Positions 1 through 5,472 of a DNA stretch of 6,453 bases are shown piece after piece. Origin of the DNA: Actinomycetes bacterium (lineage in GTDB: Bacteria > Actinomycetota > CADDZG01 > JAHWKV01); contig JAJCYF010000116.1 in the NCBI GenBank assembly GCA_029263035.1, positions 1 to 6,453 of the forward strand. The letters run 5' to 3'. The translations under genes and the position numbers were made by a program. Below the pieces are notes generated by a model. The model had not been told where the DNA came from, did not search any database, and saw nothing but the letters and a program-made list of their open reading frames with translations. The stretch's first letter is position 1. Every line of letters starts with the position of its first letter.

Positions 1-458
1 AACTCCTGTCTGTCGGTAGCCGTCACCGGTCGGGCTCTCACGGCCGCCTGGTCCAGAAAGCGACGACGCTGTTCCGGGCCGCCCTTGATAAGGTCCAAAT
101 CCTCCGGGGAAAACAGGATGGCGGCCAGGGTCCGCTGCCGCGCTCCCCTGCCGACTCGCTGTTTGTTGACCCACACCTTGATCCCGCCGCCCCGAACGAT
201 CTCGGCATCCACCTCCATCCCGCTGCCCGAGCTCGACGCCTTTGCCCGGACAAACGCCCGGTCCCGGCCGTGGCGGATCATCGACCCCGACGTCGGTGCC
301 CGGTGCGACCCGAGCGCCGACAGGCAGTACACCGCCTCCAGCAAGCTCGTCTTCCCCTGTCCGTTCTTACCGATAATCAAGTTAAATCCCGGCTCCAGCC
401 CGACCGATGCCGCTTCGTAGTTCCGAAAATCGGTCAGGTCGATCCGGCTTACCTCCAC
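1..458 (-). CDS. recF: RecF, DNA gap-repair ATPase (5' part, cut by window edge)
   Basis: RecF is an SMC-like ATPase that binds gapped DNA and, with RecO and RecR, loads RecA at stalled forks. Only the N-terminal 152 or so residues lie here; the frame is open to base 1. Visible: the N-terminal strand with IDLTDFRNY (residues 6-14), Walker A GKNGQGKT (30-37) followed by SLLEAVY, and the family hallmark LFSPEDLDLIKGGPEQRRR at about residues 115-133, then FLDQ. Walker B and the signature motif would lie outside the window. GTG at 458 was chosen because it gives MEVSRIDL, a normal RecF N-terminus; no other in-frame start lies between it and dnaN, and its Shine-Dalgarno is weak (GGTGGCGGA directly upstream). 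It begins 22 bp after the dnaN stop on the same strand, so it is probably co-transcribed with dnaN. Family assignment is secure. Confidence 0.96.
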   Translation of the reverse strand, partial: MEVSRIDLTDFRNYEAASVGLEPGFNLIIGKNGQGKTSLLEAVYCLSALGSHRAPTSGSMIRHGRDRAFVRAKASSSGSGMEVDAEIVRGGGIKVWVNKQRVGRGARQRTLAAILFSPEDLDLIKGGPEQRRRFLDQAAVRARPVTATDRQE

Positions 459-480
459 TCCGCCACCAGGCCCGGCGCCG

Positions 481-1584
481 CTAGTTCGGCAGCCTTACCG
501 GCATCACCAGGTAGGTGAAGTTGGGCTGGTCCTCACTCCTCAAGGTGGCCGGCTTGGTGGGCTCGGTCAGATCCAGGACCGCACGGTTGCCCTCCACTCC
601 TTCCAGCCCGTCGCTGAAGAATCTGGGGTTGAAGGCGGTCACCATGGGGTCGCCGGTGTAGGTCGCCCCCTCAACCGTCTCCGCGGCTTCTGCCACTCCG
701 CTCTCGGCGGCGGTCAGCTGGACCTCTTTACCCAGGTGGAACTTCACCGGGGTATTCGCCTGCGCAACCAATCCCACGCGGGCCACCGCGGCGCCGAACT
801 CCTCTTTGTCGACCTCCAACCGGTTGCGCTGGGTGTCCGGCAGCAGGCGGCGCCAGTTGGGGAACTCGCCCTCGATCAAACGGGTTACCAGCTGCACCCG
901 GCCGACGCTAAGAACCGCCTGCGACGTCCCGAGACGAATCTCCGCTACCTCGTCCGCGCCGGCGGTCACCAGGTGCCTGCCGAACTCAGTAAGCGCGCGG
1001 TTCGGAATAATCGCCTGACCCTCCCGCGGGCCCTCCTTTGCAACTACCTCTGCAATTGCCAGGCGGTAGCTGTCGGTTGCGACCACCCGCAGGGTGTCTC
1101 CATCGATAACCCACAAAACCCCGGTAAGCACCGGCCTGCCTTCGTCGCTCGAAGCTGCCCGGCCGACCTGGCGCAACGCCCGGGCCAGCTCTGAGGCCTC
1201 CACCCGGCAGGGCTCGCCAACCTCCCCGCTGGGCGGTCGGGCGAAATCGGCGACCGGGAAGGTGGAAACCTGGAACTCGGCCCTTCCACCTTCGATCCGC
1301 GCTCCCGATTCACCTCCCGACAAAACCACACGCCCGCTGGGCAGCGACCGCAGGATTTCTCCGAACAGCCGGCCCGGAATGACCATGGACCCCTCTTCAA
1401 CCACCGAGCACTGGCCTTTCACCGTGATGAAGGTTTCAAGATCCGATGCCGCCAGCTCGAGGCCATCCTCGTTCGCAGTTACCCGAACCCCTCCAAGAGC
1501 CGGGGTGTTGGCCCTGGGGGAGACAACCCGTAGAGCCGCCTGGCTTATCTCAAGAAGTGACTCTTTTTCGCATTCGATTTGCAC
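481..1584 (-). CDS. dnaN: DNA polymerase III beta sliding clamp
   Basis: DnaN forms the ring-shaped homodimer that tethers DNA polymerase III and repair enzymes to DNA. The 367-residue product has normal family length for three repeated clamp domains (roughly 1-120, 125-245 and 250-367). The N-terminus MQIECEKESLLEISQAA, the domain 2 segment RPVLTGVLW and the C-terminal YLVMPVRLPN are typical; the last forms the hydrophobic pocket region for clamp-binding peptides. GTG at 1584 was chosen because AGGAGG (plus-strand CCTCCT at 1590-1595) lies 5 nt upstream and the product then aligns with normal clamp N-termini. A 14-codon longer reading from 1626 is open but adds residues unlike the family and would put the Shine-Dalgarno inside the gene. 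It lies 235 bp downstream of dnaA and just before recF, the usual order. Confidence 0.97.
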   Translation of the reverse strand: MQIECEKESLLEISQAALRVVSPRANTPALGGVRVTANEDGLELAASDLETFITVKGQCSVVEEGSMVIPGRLFGEILRSLPSGRVVLSGGESGARIEGGRAEFQVSTFPVADFARPPSGEVGEPCRVEASELARALRQVGRAASSDEGRPVLTGVLWVIDGDTLRVVATDSYRLAIAEVVAKEGPREGQAIIPNRALTEFGRHLVTAGADEVAEIRLGTSQAVLSVGRVQLVTRLIEGEFPNWRRLLPDTQRNRLEVDKEEFGAAVARVGLVAQANTPVKFHLGKEVQLTAAESGVAEAAETVEGATYTGDPMVTAFNPRFFSDGLEGVEGNRAVLDLTEPTKPATLRSEDQPNFTYLVMPVRLPN

Positions 1585-1589
1585 GATTA

Positions 1590-1595
1590 CCTCCT
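1590..1595 (-). promoter_or_regulatory. Ribosome binding site of dnaN
   Basis: AGGAGG on the minus strand sits 5 nt before the GTG at 1584. It is the strongest Shine-Dalgarno on the minus strand here and decides the dnaN start against the longer reading from 1626. Confidence 0.85.
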
Positions 1596-1626
1596 GGTTG
1601 CTGAGGGTAAATGAAGGGGGTGACAA

Positions 1627-1825
1627 AACCGGCTTGTCCCCGGCTTTGTTTTTCGCGGGCTCTTAGTAGTTATCAATGAGTAGTAGTAATAAGCACGGTT
1701 GAAATGTTGATAAGCGGCGGATTGCGCTCATTTGGACGGCTATCGGCTGGGGACTGGTTGCGGGGGGAATGCGGACAACCCGTGCGAAAGTGCGCGGCGC
1801 GGGTAGGAACCAGAGTTATTCACAG
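1627..1825. other. oriC: Candidate origin unwinding region between dnaN and dnaA
   Basis: This non-coding gap holds an AT-rich patch (about 1661-1715) in an otherwise GC-rich sequence. DnaA-box-like 9-mers: TTATTCACA at 1817-1825 on plus, overlapping the dnaA stop (one mismatch to TTATCCACA); TTGTCCGCA on minus at 1770-1778 (one mismatch to the actinobacterial form TTGTCCACA); TTATCAACA on minus at 1705-1713 (one mismatch). Reading in the dnaA direction, the last box is followed after 12 nt by TTATTACTACTA (1692-1681), the pattern of a DnaA-trio array. Box, short spacer, trios and AT-rich DNA next to dnaN is the arrangement of the B. subtilis unwinding region. The box and trio strings are seen directly; origin function is inferred. 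A dnaN promoter probably also lies here but I could not define it. Confidence 0.65.
1681..1692 (-). other. DnaA-trio-like array
   Basis: The plus strand reads TAGTAGTAATAA, four consecutive triplets that read 3'-AAT AAT GAT GAT-5' in the direction away from the DnaA box at 1705-1713. This fits the trio consensus 3'-(G/A)A(T/A)-5' that guides a DnaA filament onto single-stranded DNA. A further TAGTAG lies at 1664-1669. The 12-nt spacer to the box (1693-1704) contains CCGTGC but is not strongly GC-rich, which is a weak point. Confidence 0.55.
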
Positions 1826-3172
1826 GACCTTAGCCCGGGTACGAATACGGCTGGTGAGCTCTTGGATCTGGTTGTAGGTAGAACGTTTCTCTGCCATCTG
1901 CACCCGGATCTTGGACGTTGCGTGCATAACGGTCGAGTGATCCCTGCCGCCAAAGCGCTGACCGATCCTGGGCAGAGAAAGATCTGTGAGCTCGCGGCAG
2001 AGGTACATCGCGACGTGCCGGGCGTTTACCAGGGCGCGGTCACGCCGCATCGACAGAACCTCGGACGCGTCAAGACCGAAATAACGCGAGGTTTCGGCGA
2101 GGATCAGGTCGGGGGTAATGGTGCCCGACTCACCCTCCGGGTAGAGATTTTGAAGAACGCTTTCGGCGAGCTGGACCGAGACGCGGGTCCGGTCGAGGCT
2201 GGCGAAGGCAATAACCCGGATCAGGGCGCCCTCCAGTTCACGAATGTTGGACTCCACGCGGGAGGCAATAAAGGCGAGAACATCATCTGAGAGGTGAACG
2301 ACCCCCTCGAAGTCGGCTTTTTTGCGCAAGATGGCGATGCGGGTTTCGAGATCCGGAGGCTGAACGTCGGTAATAAGGCCGCATCCGAAGCGTGAGCGGA
2401 CTCTCTCATCCAGGCCGAGTTGTTTGGGAGCACGGTCGGAGGTGAGGACAATTTGTTTGGATGCGTCGTAGAGGGTGTTGAAGGTGTGGAAAAACTCCTC
2501 GACGGTTGCTTCTTTGTTCTCGAGAAACTGGATGTCGTCCACCAGCAGGACATCACACTCGCGGTAGCGGCGCTTGAACCCGGAAATTCGTCCGGGGTCG
2601 CCGACCGAAGCGATGAACTCGTTGGTGAACTGTTCGCTTGAGACATACCGGACCAGGGCGTTGGGTTGGACGTGTCCCACGTAGCTGCCGATCGCGTGGA
2701 GGAGGTGGGTTTTACCCAACCCCACTCCCCCATAGATGAACAACGGGTTGTAGGCGCGAGCGGGTGCTTCGGCAACGGCGAGCGCGGCCGCGTGGGAGAA
2801 GCGGTTGGAGGCGCCGATGACGTAGCTCTCGAACGAATACCGGGGGTTGACGAAAGAGGGTCCAGAGTTGACCGGGGGCGGAGTGTGGTCCTGGACGGGC
2901 AGCGGTGCCATGTCCGCGTCGACCGCGATCCGCACGCTGAGCTCACGGCCGGCGGCCTCGGCCACCGCGGTGTTGATAAGCGGCAGGTAGCGGGGCTCGA
3001 TCCAGTCTTTGGCGAACTTGCTGGGGACCAGCAACTCGAGCGAAGAAGAGGTGTGGTCGCCTGCTTTGATGGCCGCGAACCAGGACTGGTAGATGGGGGG
3101 CGCCAGCTGGGCGCGAATAATAGAGGCCGCCTGGCCCCAAACATCAGGTGAGGTTGGTGTCCCGGCCGTTAT
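1820..3172 (-). CDS. dnaA: Chromosomal replication initiator DnaA, with a probable non-canonical ATA start
   Basis: DnaA binds 9-bp boxes in the origin as an ATP complex, melts the DNA and helps load the helicase. With the start at 3172 the product is 450 residues, normal for the family. Domain I is clear (VWGQAASIIRAQLAPPIYQSWF, 11-32, then LLVPSKFAKDWIEPRY, 47-62). The linker is short and Pro-rich (about 88-106). The AAA+ domain has Walker A GGVGLGKT (148-155), Walker B LLVDDIQF (about 209-216) and the arginine-finger region VRSRFGCGL. Domain IV carries the box-binding motif GGRDHSTVMHA (408-418). No ATG, GTG or TTG occurs in frame between the upstream stop (3242-3244) and the TTG at 3034, which is codon 47 and would delete most of domain I. 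ATA at 3172-3170 is the best start: AAGGGA (3185-3180) lies 7 nt upstream, and the product begins MTAGTPTSPDVW. The gene itself is certain; the start is inferred, and a sequence error or strain variant at this codon is possible. Confidence 0.93.
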   Translation of the reverse strand: MTAGTPTSPDVWGQAASIIRAQLAPPIYQSWFAAIKAGDHTSSSLELLVPSKFAKDWIEPRYLPLINTAVAEAAGRELSVRIAVDADMAPLPVQDHTPPPVNSGPSFVNPRYSFESYVIGASNRFSHAAALAVAEAPARAYNPLFIYGGVGLGKTHLLHAIGSYVGHVQPNALVRYVSSEQFTNEFIASVGDPGRISGFKRRYRECDVLLVDDIQFLENKEATVEEFFHTFNTLYDASKQIVLTSDRAPKQLGLDERVRSRFGCGLITDVQPPDLETRIAILRKKADFEGVVHLSDDVLAFIASRVESNIRELEGALIRVIAFASLDRTRVSVQLAESVLQNLYPEGESGTITPDLILAETSRYFGLDASEVLSMRRDRALVNARHVAMYLCRELTDLSLPRIGQRFGGRDHSTVMHATSKIRVQMAEKRSTYNQIQELTSRIRTRAKVL

Positions 3173-3185
3173 GGCCGGATCCCTT
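3162..3185 (-). promoter_or_regulatory. dnaA translation start region: Shine-Dalgarno plus hairpin with ATA in its loop
   Basis: On the dnaA strand, AAGGGA (3185-3180) is followed by a perfect 6-bp all-GC inverted repeat, CCGGCC (3178-3173) and GGCCGG (3167-3162), around the loop ATAAC (3172-3168). A U-G pair can extend the stem by one. The candidate start codon ATA is the first three bases of the loop. Such a hairpin directly after the Shine-Dalgarno could limit ribosome access. The sequence is seen directly; a regulatory role is inference. Confidence 0.55.
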
Positions 3186-3271
3186 GCGTTTTTGAGGAAA
3201 TTTGAGCGGAAAAGGGCGATGCGGGGATAAAAACGGCAGATTTAAGGCCAAAAACCGGGCGCGGGCGCAAG

Positions 3272-3303
3272 TTGTCCACAGGACAGTCCACAGATGTGGA
3301 AAA
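3272..3303. promoter_or_regulatory. oriC: Cluster of three DnaA boxes upstream of dnaA
   Basis: Three boxes lie about one helical turn apart: TTGTCCACA at 3272-3280 (plus, the preferred actinobacterial form), CAGTCCACA at 3284-3292 (plus, weaker) and TTTTCCACA at 3295-3303 (minus). The first two are part of a 12-bp direct repeat starting with GTCCACAG. The last two face each other as TCCACA-GA-TGTGGA (3287-3300). The position upstream of dnaA suits the first part of a bipartite origin and DnaA autoregulation. A dnaA promoter should lie nearby; TTGCGC (3270-3265) and TTAAAT (3245-3240) on minus, with a 19-nt spacer, are only a weak candidate. Confidence 0.8.
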
Positions 3304-3491
3304 GTAAGCGGTAGTCAATGTCGGGTTCCACCTCCTGGCAGCACCTTTGTATTGCGTCCTCTGGGGGGAAGAAATGAGGGGAAGCACCAGGGCTCGGCGA
3401 TTATAGCCAGCGTTCGGCGGCCTCTCAACGCAGGGAAAAGTCCTGGAGCAGTGCGCGAAAAGCCGGGTCAACGGCCGGGCGGTTACCCGGT

Positions 3492-3497
3492 TATAAT
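3492..3497 (+). promoter_or_regulatory. Probable -10 element of the rpmH operon promoter
   Basis: A perfect TATAAT in GC-rich surroundings, 58 nt before the rpmH start and pointing toward it. The -35 region is poor: CAACGG lies at 17-bp spacing and GTCAAC (3467-3472) at 19-bp spacing, and neither is near TTGACA. A small inverted repeat, CCGGG (3475-3479) and CCCGG (3486-3490), lies just upstream. rpmH promoters at origins are usually strong, so the position makes sense. Confidence 0.55.
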
Positions 3498-3498
3498 C

Positions 3499-3519
3499 GG
3501 GGGCGGACAGCCGCCACCC
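3499..3519 (+). promoter_or_regulatory. Hairpin in the rpmH 5' leader
   Basis: GGCGG (3502-3506) pairs with CCGCC (3511-3515) across the loop ACAG. After one bulged A (3516) the stem extends with GGG (3499-3501) against CCC (3517-3519), 8 bp in all. It would lie at the very 5' end of an mRNA started from the TATAAT just upstream. It could stabilise the transcript; no function is proven. Confidence 0.4.
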
Positions 3520-3555
3520 CTATCGAACCTCTAGGCGGACCCCTGGGAGAAAATT

Positions 3556-3690
3556 GTGAAACGTACCTATCAGCCGAACACGCGCCACCAAGCAAAGACT
3601 CACGGATTTCGAGTGCGGATGCGCACCCGGGCGGGTCGGGCGGTGATTGCGCGGCGCCGGCGAAAGGGCCGGGCCAGACTCACCCACTGA
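3556..3690 (+). CDS. rpmH: 50S ribosomal protein L34
   Basis: L34 is a small, very basic protein of the large ribosomal subunit. The 44-residue product MKRTYQPNTRHQAKTHGF... continues with RVRMRTRAGRAVIARRRRKGRARLTH, matching the family over its full length: the KRTYQPN start, the KTHGFRxRMxTxxGR core and the Arg-rich end. The GTG start is fixed by the conserved MKRTYQP and by GGGAGA about 6 nt upstream. It is the first gene of the plus-strand run and lies 13 bp before rnpA, the near-universal rpmH-rnpA pairing. It is small enough to be missed by a length cut-off. Confidence 0.97.
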   Translation: MKRTYQPNTRHQAKTHGFRVRMRTRAGRAVIARRRRKGRARLTH

Positions 3691-3703
3691 GGCGGACCGA
3701 AAG

Positions 3704-4066
3704 TTGTCGCCCGCAGGCGACAGGCTACGCTCAGCGGCCGACTTCAGACGGGTTTTTCGAGAAGGAAGGGCCGTGAGCACTCCACACCTTGTAGTCCACA
3801 CCGCTAAAAGGGCCGACGACGGCGCGGGCCGTTACGGCCTGGTGGTGTCGCGCAAGGTGGGGGGCGCGGTCGTGAGGAATCGGGCCCGACGGCAGGCAAG
3901 GGAGGCGGTAGCGCTGGCCGGCGGCATCAGACCCGGCCTGGACGCGGTGATCGTCGTAAAGCCCGGCGCCACGCTGAAAGTAGATGAGATTACGCGGGAG
4001 TTGTGGCAGATTATGGAAGGCCAGGGGACCGGTAGTCGGCGCAGGGAGGTTCAGGGTGGCCTCTAA
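3704..4066 (+). CDS. rnpA: Ribonuclease P protein component
   Basis: RnpA is the protein cofactor of RNase P, which removes the 5' leader of precursor tRNAs; it helps the RNA subunit bind substrate. The 120-residue product has family length. Motifs: DRLRSAADFRRVFREGR (6-22) in the N-terminal substrate-leader region, RYGLVVSRKVGGAVVRNRARRQARE (43-67) containing the RNR signature (R58-N59-R60, then R62-R63), and a central beta strand AVIVVKPGA. The TTG start at 3704 gives a normal N-terminus and lies 13 bp after rpmH, with GAGGCGGA at a workable distance upstream. A longer in-frame TTG at 3647 lies inside rpmH; its extra 19 residues do not look like RnpA. The 3' end overlaps yidD by 11 bp. Confidence 0.94.
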   Translation: MSPAGDRLRSAADFRRVFREGRAVSTPHLVVHTAKRADDGAGRYGLVVSRKVGGAVVRNRARRQAREAVALAGGIRPGLDAVIVVKPGATLKVDEITRELWQIMEGQGTGSRRREVQGGL

Positions 4067-4289
4067 GGGCGTCGCGCGGGCGCTGGTGGGTGTGATCGCG
4101 GTCTACCGGCGAGCGATCTCTCCCCTATTCGCTCCCAGTTGCCGGTTCGAGCCCTCCTGCTCGTTGTACACGAGCGACGCCATCAGTGAGTTCGGTGCCG
4201 CTCGGGGTATTTGGCTCGGGATCCGGCGGTTGCTCAAATGTCACCCCTTCCATCCGGGCGGGATCGATCCAATTCCCCGCCGCCAGTAA
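4056..4289 (+). CDS. yidD: YidD, membrane protein insertion efficiency factor
   Basis: YidD is a small membrane-associated protein that aids YidC-dependent insertion of inner membrane proteins. The 77-residue product shows the whole family pattern: an N-terminal amphipathic or hydrophobic helix (ALVGVIAVYRRAISP), the cysteine motif SCRFEPSCSLY, AI-x3-G-x3-G-x-W, and the closing LLKCHPFHPGGIDPIP. GTG at 4056 is supported by AGGGAGGT (4043-4050), 5 nt upstream. This makes an 11-bp overlap with rnpA, which suggests translational coupling. The next gene is its functional partner yidC, 13 bp away. A longer in-frame reading from 3984 is only rnpA in another frame. Confidence 0.95.
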   Translation: MASKGVARALVGVIAVYRRAISPLFAPSCRFEPSCSLYTSDAISEFGAARGIWLGIRRLLKCHPFHPGGIDPIPRRQ

Positions 4290-4302
4290 GGAAATCTAGA
4301 GA

Positions 4303-5472
4303 ATGTTTCAGTCTTTGCTCCACGGCATGGGTCAACTGCTGGCCTACTTCTACTCGATCATCCCCAACTACGGCGTGGCGATCATCATGCTCACGATCCT
4401 GGTGAGGACCGCGATGATTCCGCTTGCCATCAAGCAGGCGCACAGCATGCAGGCGAACCGGGGGAACGCCGAGAAGATGCGAAAGCTCCAACCAGAGGTC
4501 AAAAAGCTCAAGGAGAAGTACAAGGACGATCGCCAGCGTCAGTACGAGGAGCAGAAGAAGCTCTACGAAGAGCACGGCGTCAACATGCTGGGGGGCCTGA
4601 GCGGTTGCCTGCCGATGCTGCTACAAATGCCGATTTTCTTCGCAATGTATTCGGTGCTATCTGGGTGCGAGAAGATCATCGGCGCCCGCAACTGCGTGCC
4701 CGGCTTTCATATTCCGAAAGACAGCCCGCTGTACACGGCGATTGTGGACCAGACCGGTACGTTTTTGGGAACCAACCTGGAGTTCAAGCCGGCCGACGTG
4801 TTCGGTCAGGCCGGCCCGGTGGCGGTGCTCCCCTATGTCGCTCTGATCGCCCTGATGGGCGGCACCATGTGGTACCAGACGACAATGATGATGAAGGCTC
4901 AGCCCGCTCCCGACCCCCAGTTCGCGGCAACTCAGAAGATCATGAAGTTCATGCCGCTGATGCTGGTCGTCTTTTCGTGGACATTTCCGGCGGGCCTGAT
5001 CTTGTACTGGACCGCAACCAACGTTTGGACGATCGGACAACAGTTCGTCCTTAACAAGAAGTTCGGCGGGTTTGCGCCCGATCCAGGCACCAAGGCCGGA
5101 AGGGTCGGGGCGAAAACGTCGGCGCCGGTCGTGTCGGGCGACGACGTGCCCAGTCGCCCCAAGGCTGGCGGCTCCTCGTCCAAGCGTGCCGGTTCCAAAC
5201 CTGCTCCCCTAACGGCAAAGGGCCCCCAAAAGCCGGCCGGCTCGAAGCCCGGCGCCGGTAAGGGTGCCCCGGCTCCGGGCAGGCGGCCGGCGGCCAAGCA
5301 GGCCCGCCCGGGGAATAGGCCGTCGGGGGCGGGGGCGAAGGGTTCCGGTAACGGGCAAAAGGTCAAGCCCCCGGCCGCGGGAGAGGGTAACGGTGGCGGA
5401 GCAGCCAAGCCTCCCGCCGGGCGCCCTAAGGGTTCTGGTGCGCGCAAAGGCAACAAGGGGGGACGCAAGTGA
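4303..5472 (+). CDS. yidC: YidC/Oxa1-type membrane protein insertase with a long basic tail
   Basis: YidC inserts and folds membrane proteins, alone or with the Sec translocon. The 389-residue product is the Gram-positive type without the large periplasmic domain. It has TM1 (about 20-42) with the conserved groove arginine R35 in ILVRTAMIPL, a charged cytoplasmic hairpin (about 45-92), TM2 (about 96-119, GCLPMLLQMPIFFAMY), TM3 (about 172-192), and TM4/TM5 (about 213-250, with FPAGLILYW). The extracytoplasmic TM2-TM3 loop holds C122 and C131, which could form a disulfide. No N-terminal lipobox or cleavable signal is visible. From about 258 to the end the protein is a low-complexity Gly/Pro/Ala/Lys/Arg tail with 28 basic and only 4 acidic residues by my count, probably a ribosome or rRNA contact. 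ATG at 4303 follows AAGGAA with good spacing; it is the only ATG start among the eight genes. The 3' end overlaps jag by 4 bp. Confidence 0.96.
   Translation: MFQSLLHGMGQLLAYFYSIIPNYGVAIIMLTILVRTAMIPLAIKQAHSMQANRGNAEKMRKLQPEVKKLKEKYKDDRQRQYEEQKKLYEEHGVNMLGGLSGCLPMLLQMPIFFAMYSVLSGCEKIIGARNCVPGFHIPKDSPLYTAIVDQTGTFLGTNLEFKPADVFGQAGPVAVLPYVALIALMGGTMWYQTTMMMKAQPAPDPQFAATQKIMKFMPLMLVVFSWTFPAGLILYWTATNVWTIGQQFVLNKKFGGFAPDPGTKAGRVGAKTSAPVVSGDDVPSRPKAGGSSSKRAGSKPAPLTAKGPQKPAGSKPGAGKGAPAPGRRPAAKQARPGNRPSGAGAKGSGNGQKVKPPAAGEGNGGGAAKPPAGRPKGSGARKGNKGGRK

Larger units (their letters stand above)
3304..3555. other. Gene-free leader region between the DnaA boxes and rpmH
   Basis: I see no coding frame with family resemblance here. 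The right half holds the rpmH promoter and 5' leader (described separately). The left half (3304-3470) shows no strong DnaA box, repeat or hairpin that I could support. Confidence 0.6.

Noticed and set aside
736..1194. Plus-strand frame opposite dnaN
   Set aside because: Antisense shadow of a conserved clamp gene, with no supporting motif.
1670..1678. TTATCAATG as a DnaA box
   Set aside because: Three mismatches to TTATCCACA; likely just part of the AT-rich patch.
1820..3034. dnaA starting at TTG 3034 (404 residues)
   Set aside because: The frame upstream to 3172 encodes the conserved first part of domain I (VWGQ...YQSWF), and no Shine-Dalgarno fits the TTG.
2221..3144. Minus-strand reading starting at ATG 3144
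   Set aside because: It is out of frame with dnaA, gives a Pro/Ser/Arg-rich product with no family resemblance, and has no Shine-Dalgarno.
3647..3703. Longer rnpA start (TTG 3647) overlapping rpmH, as in Thermus
   Set aside because: The added residues do not resemble RnpA, and the TTG at 3704 has a usable Shine-Dalgarno and normal N-terminus.
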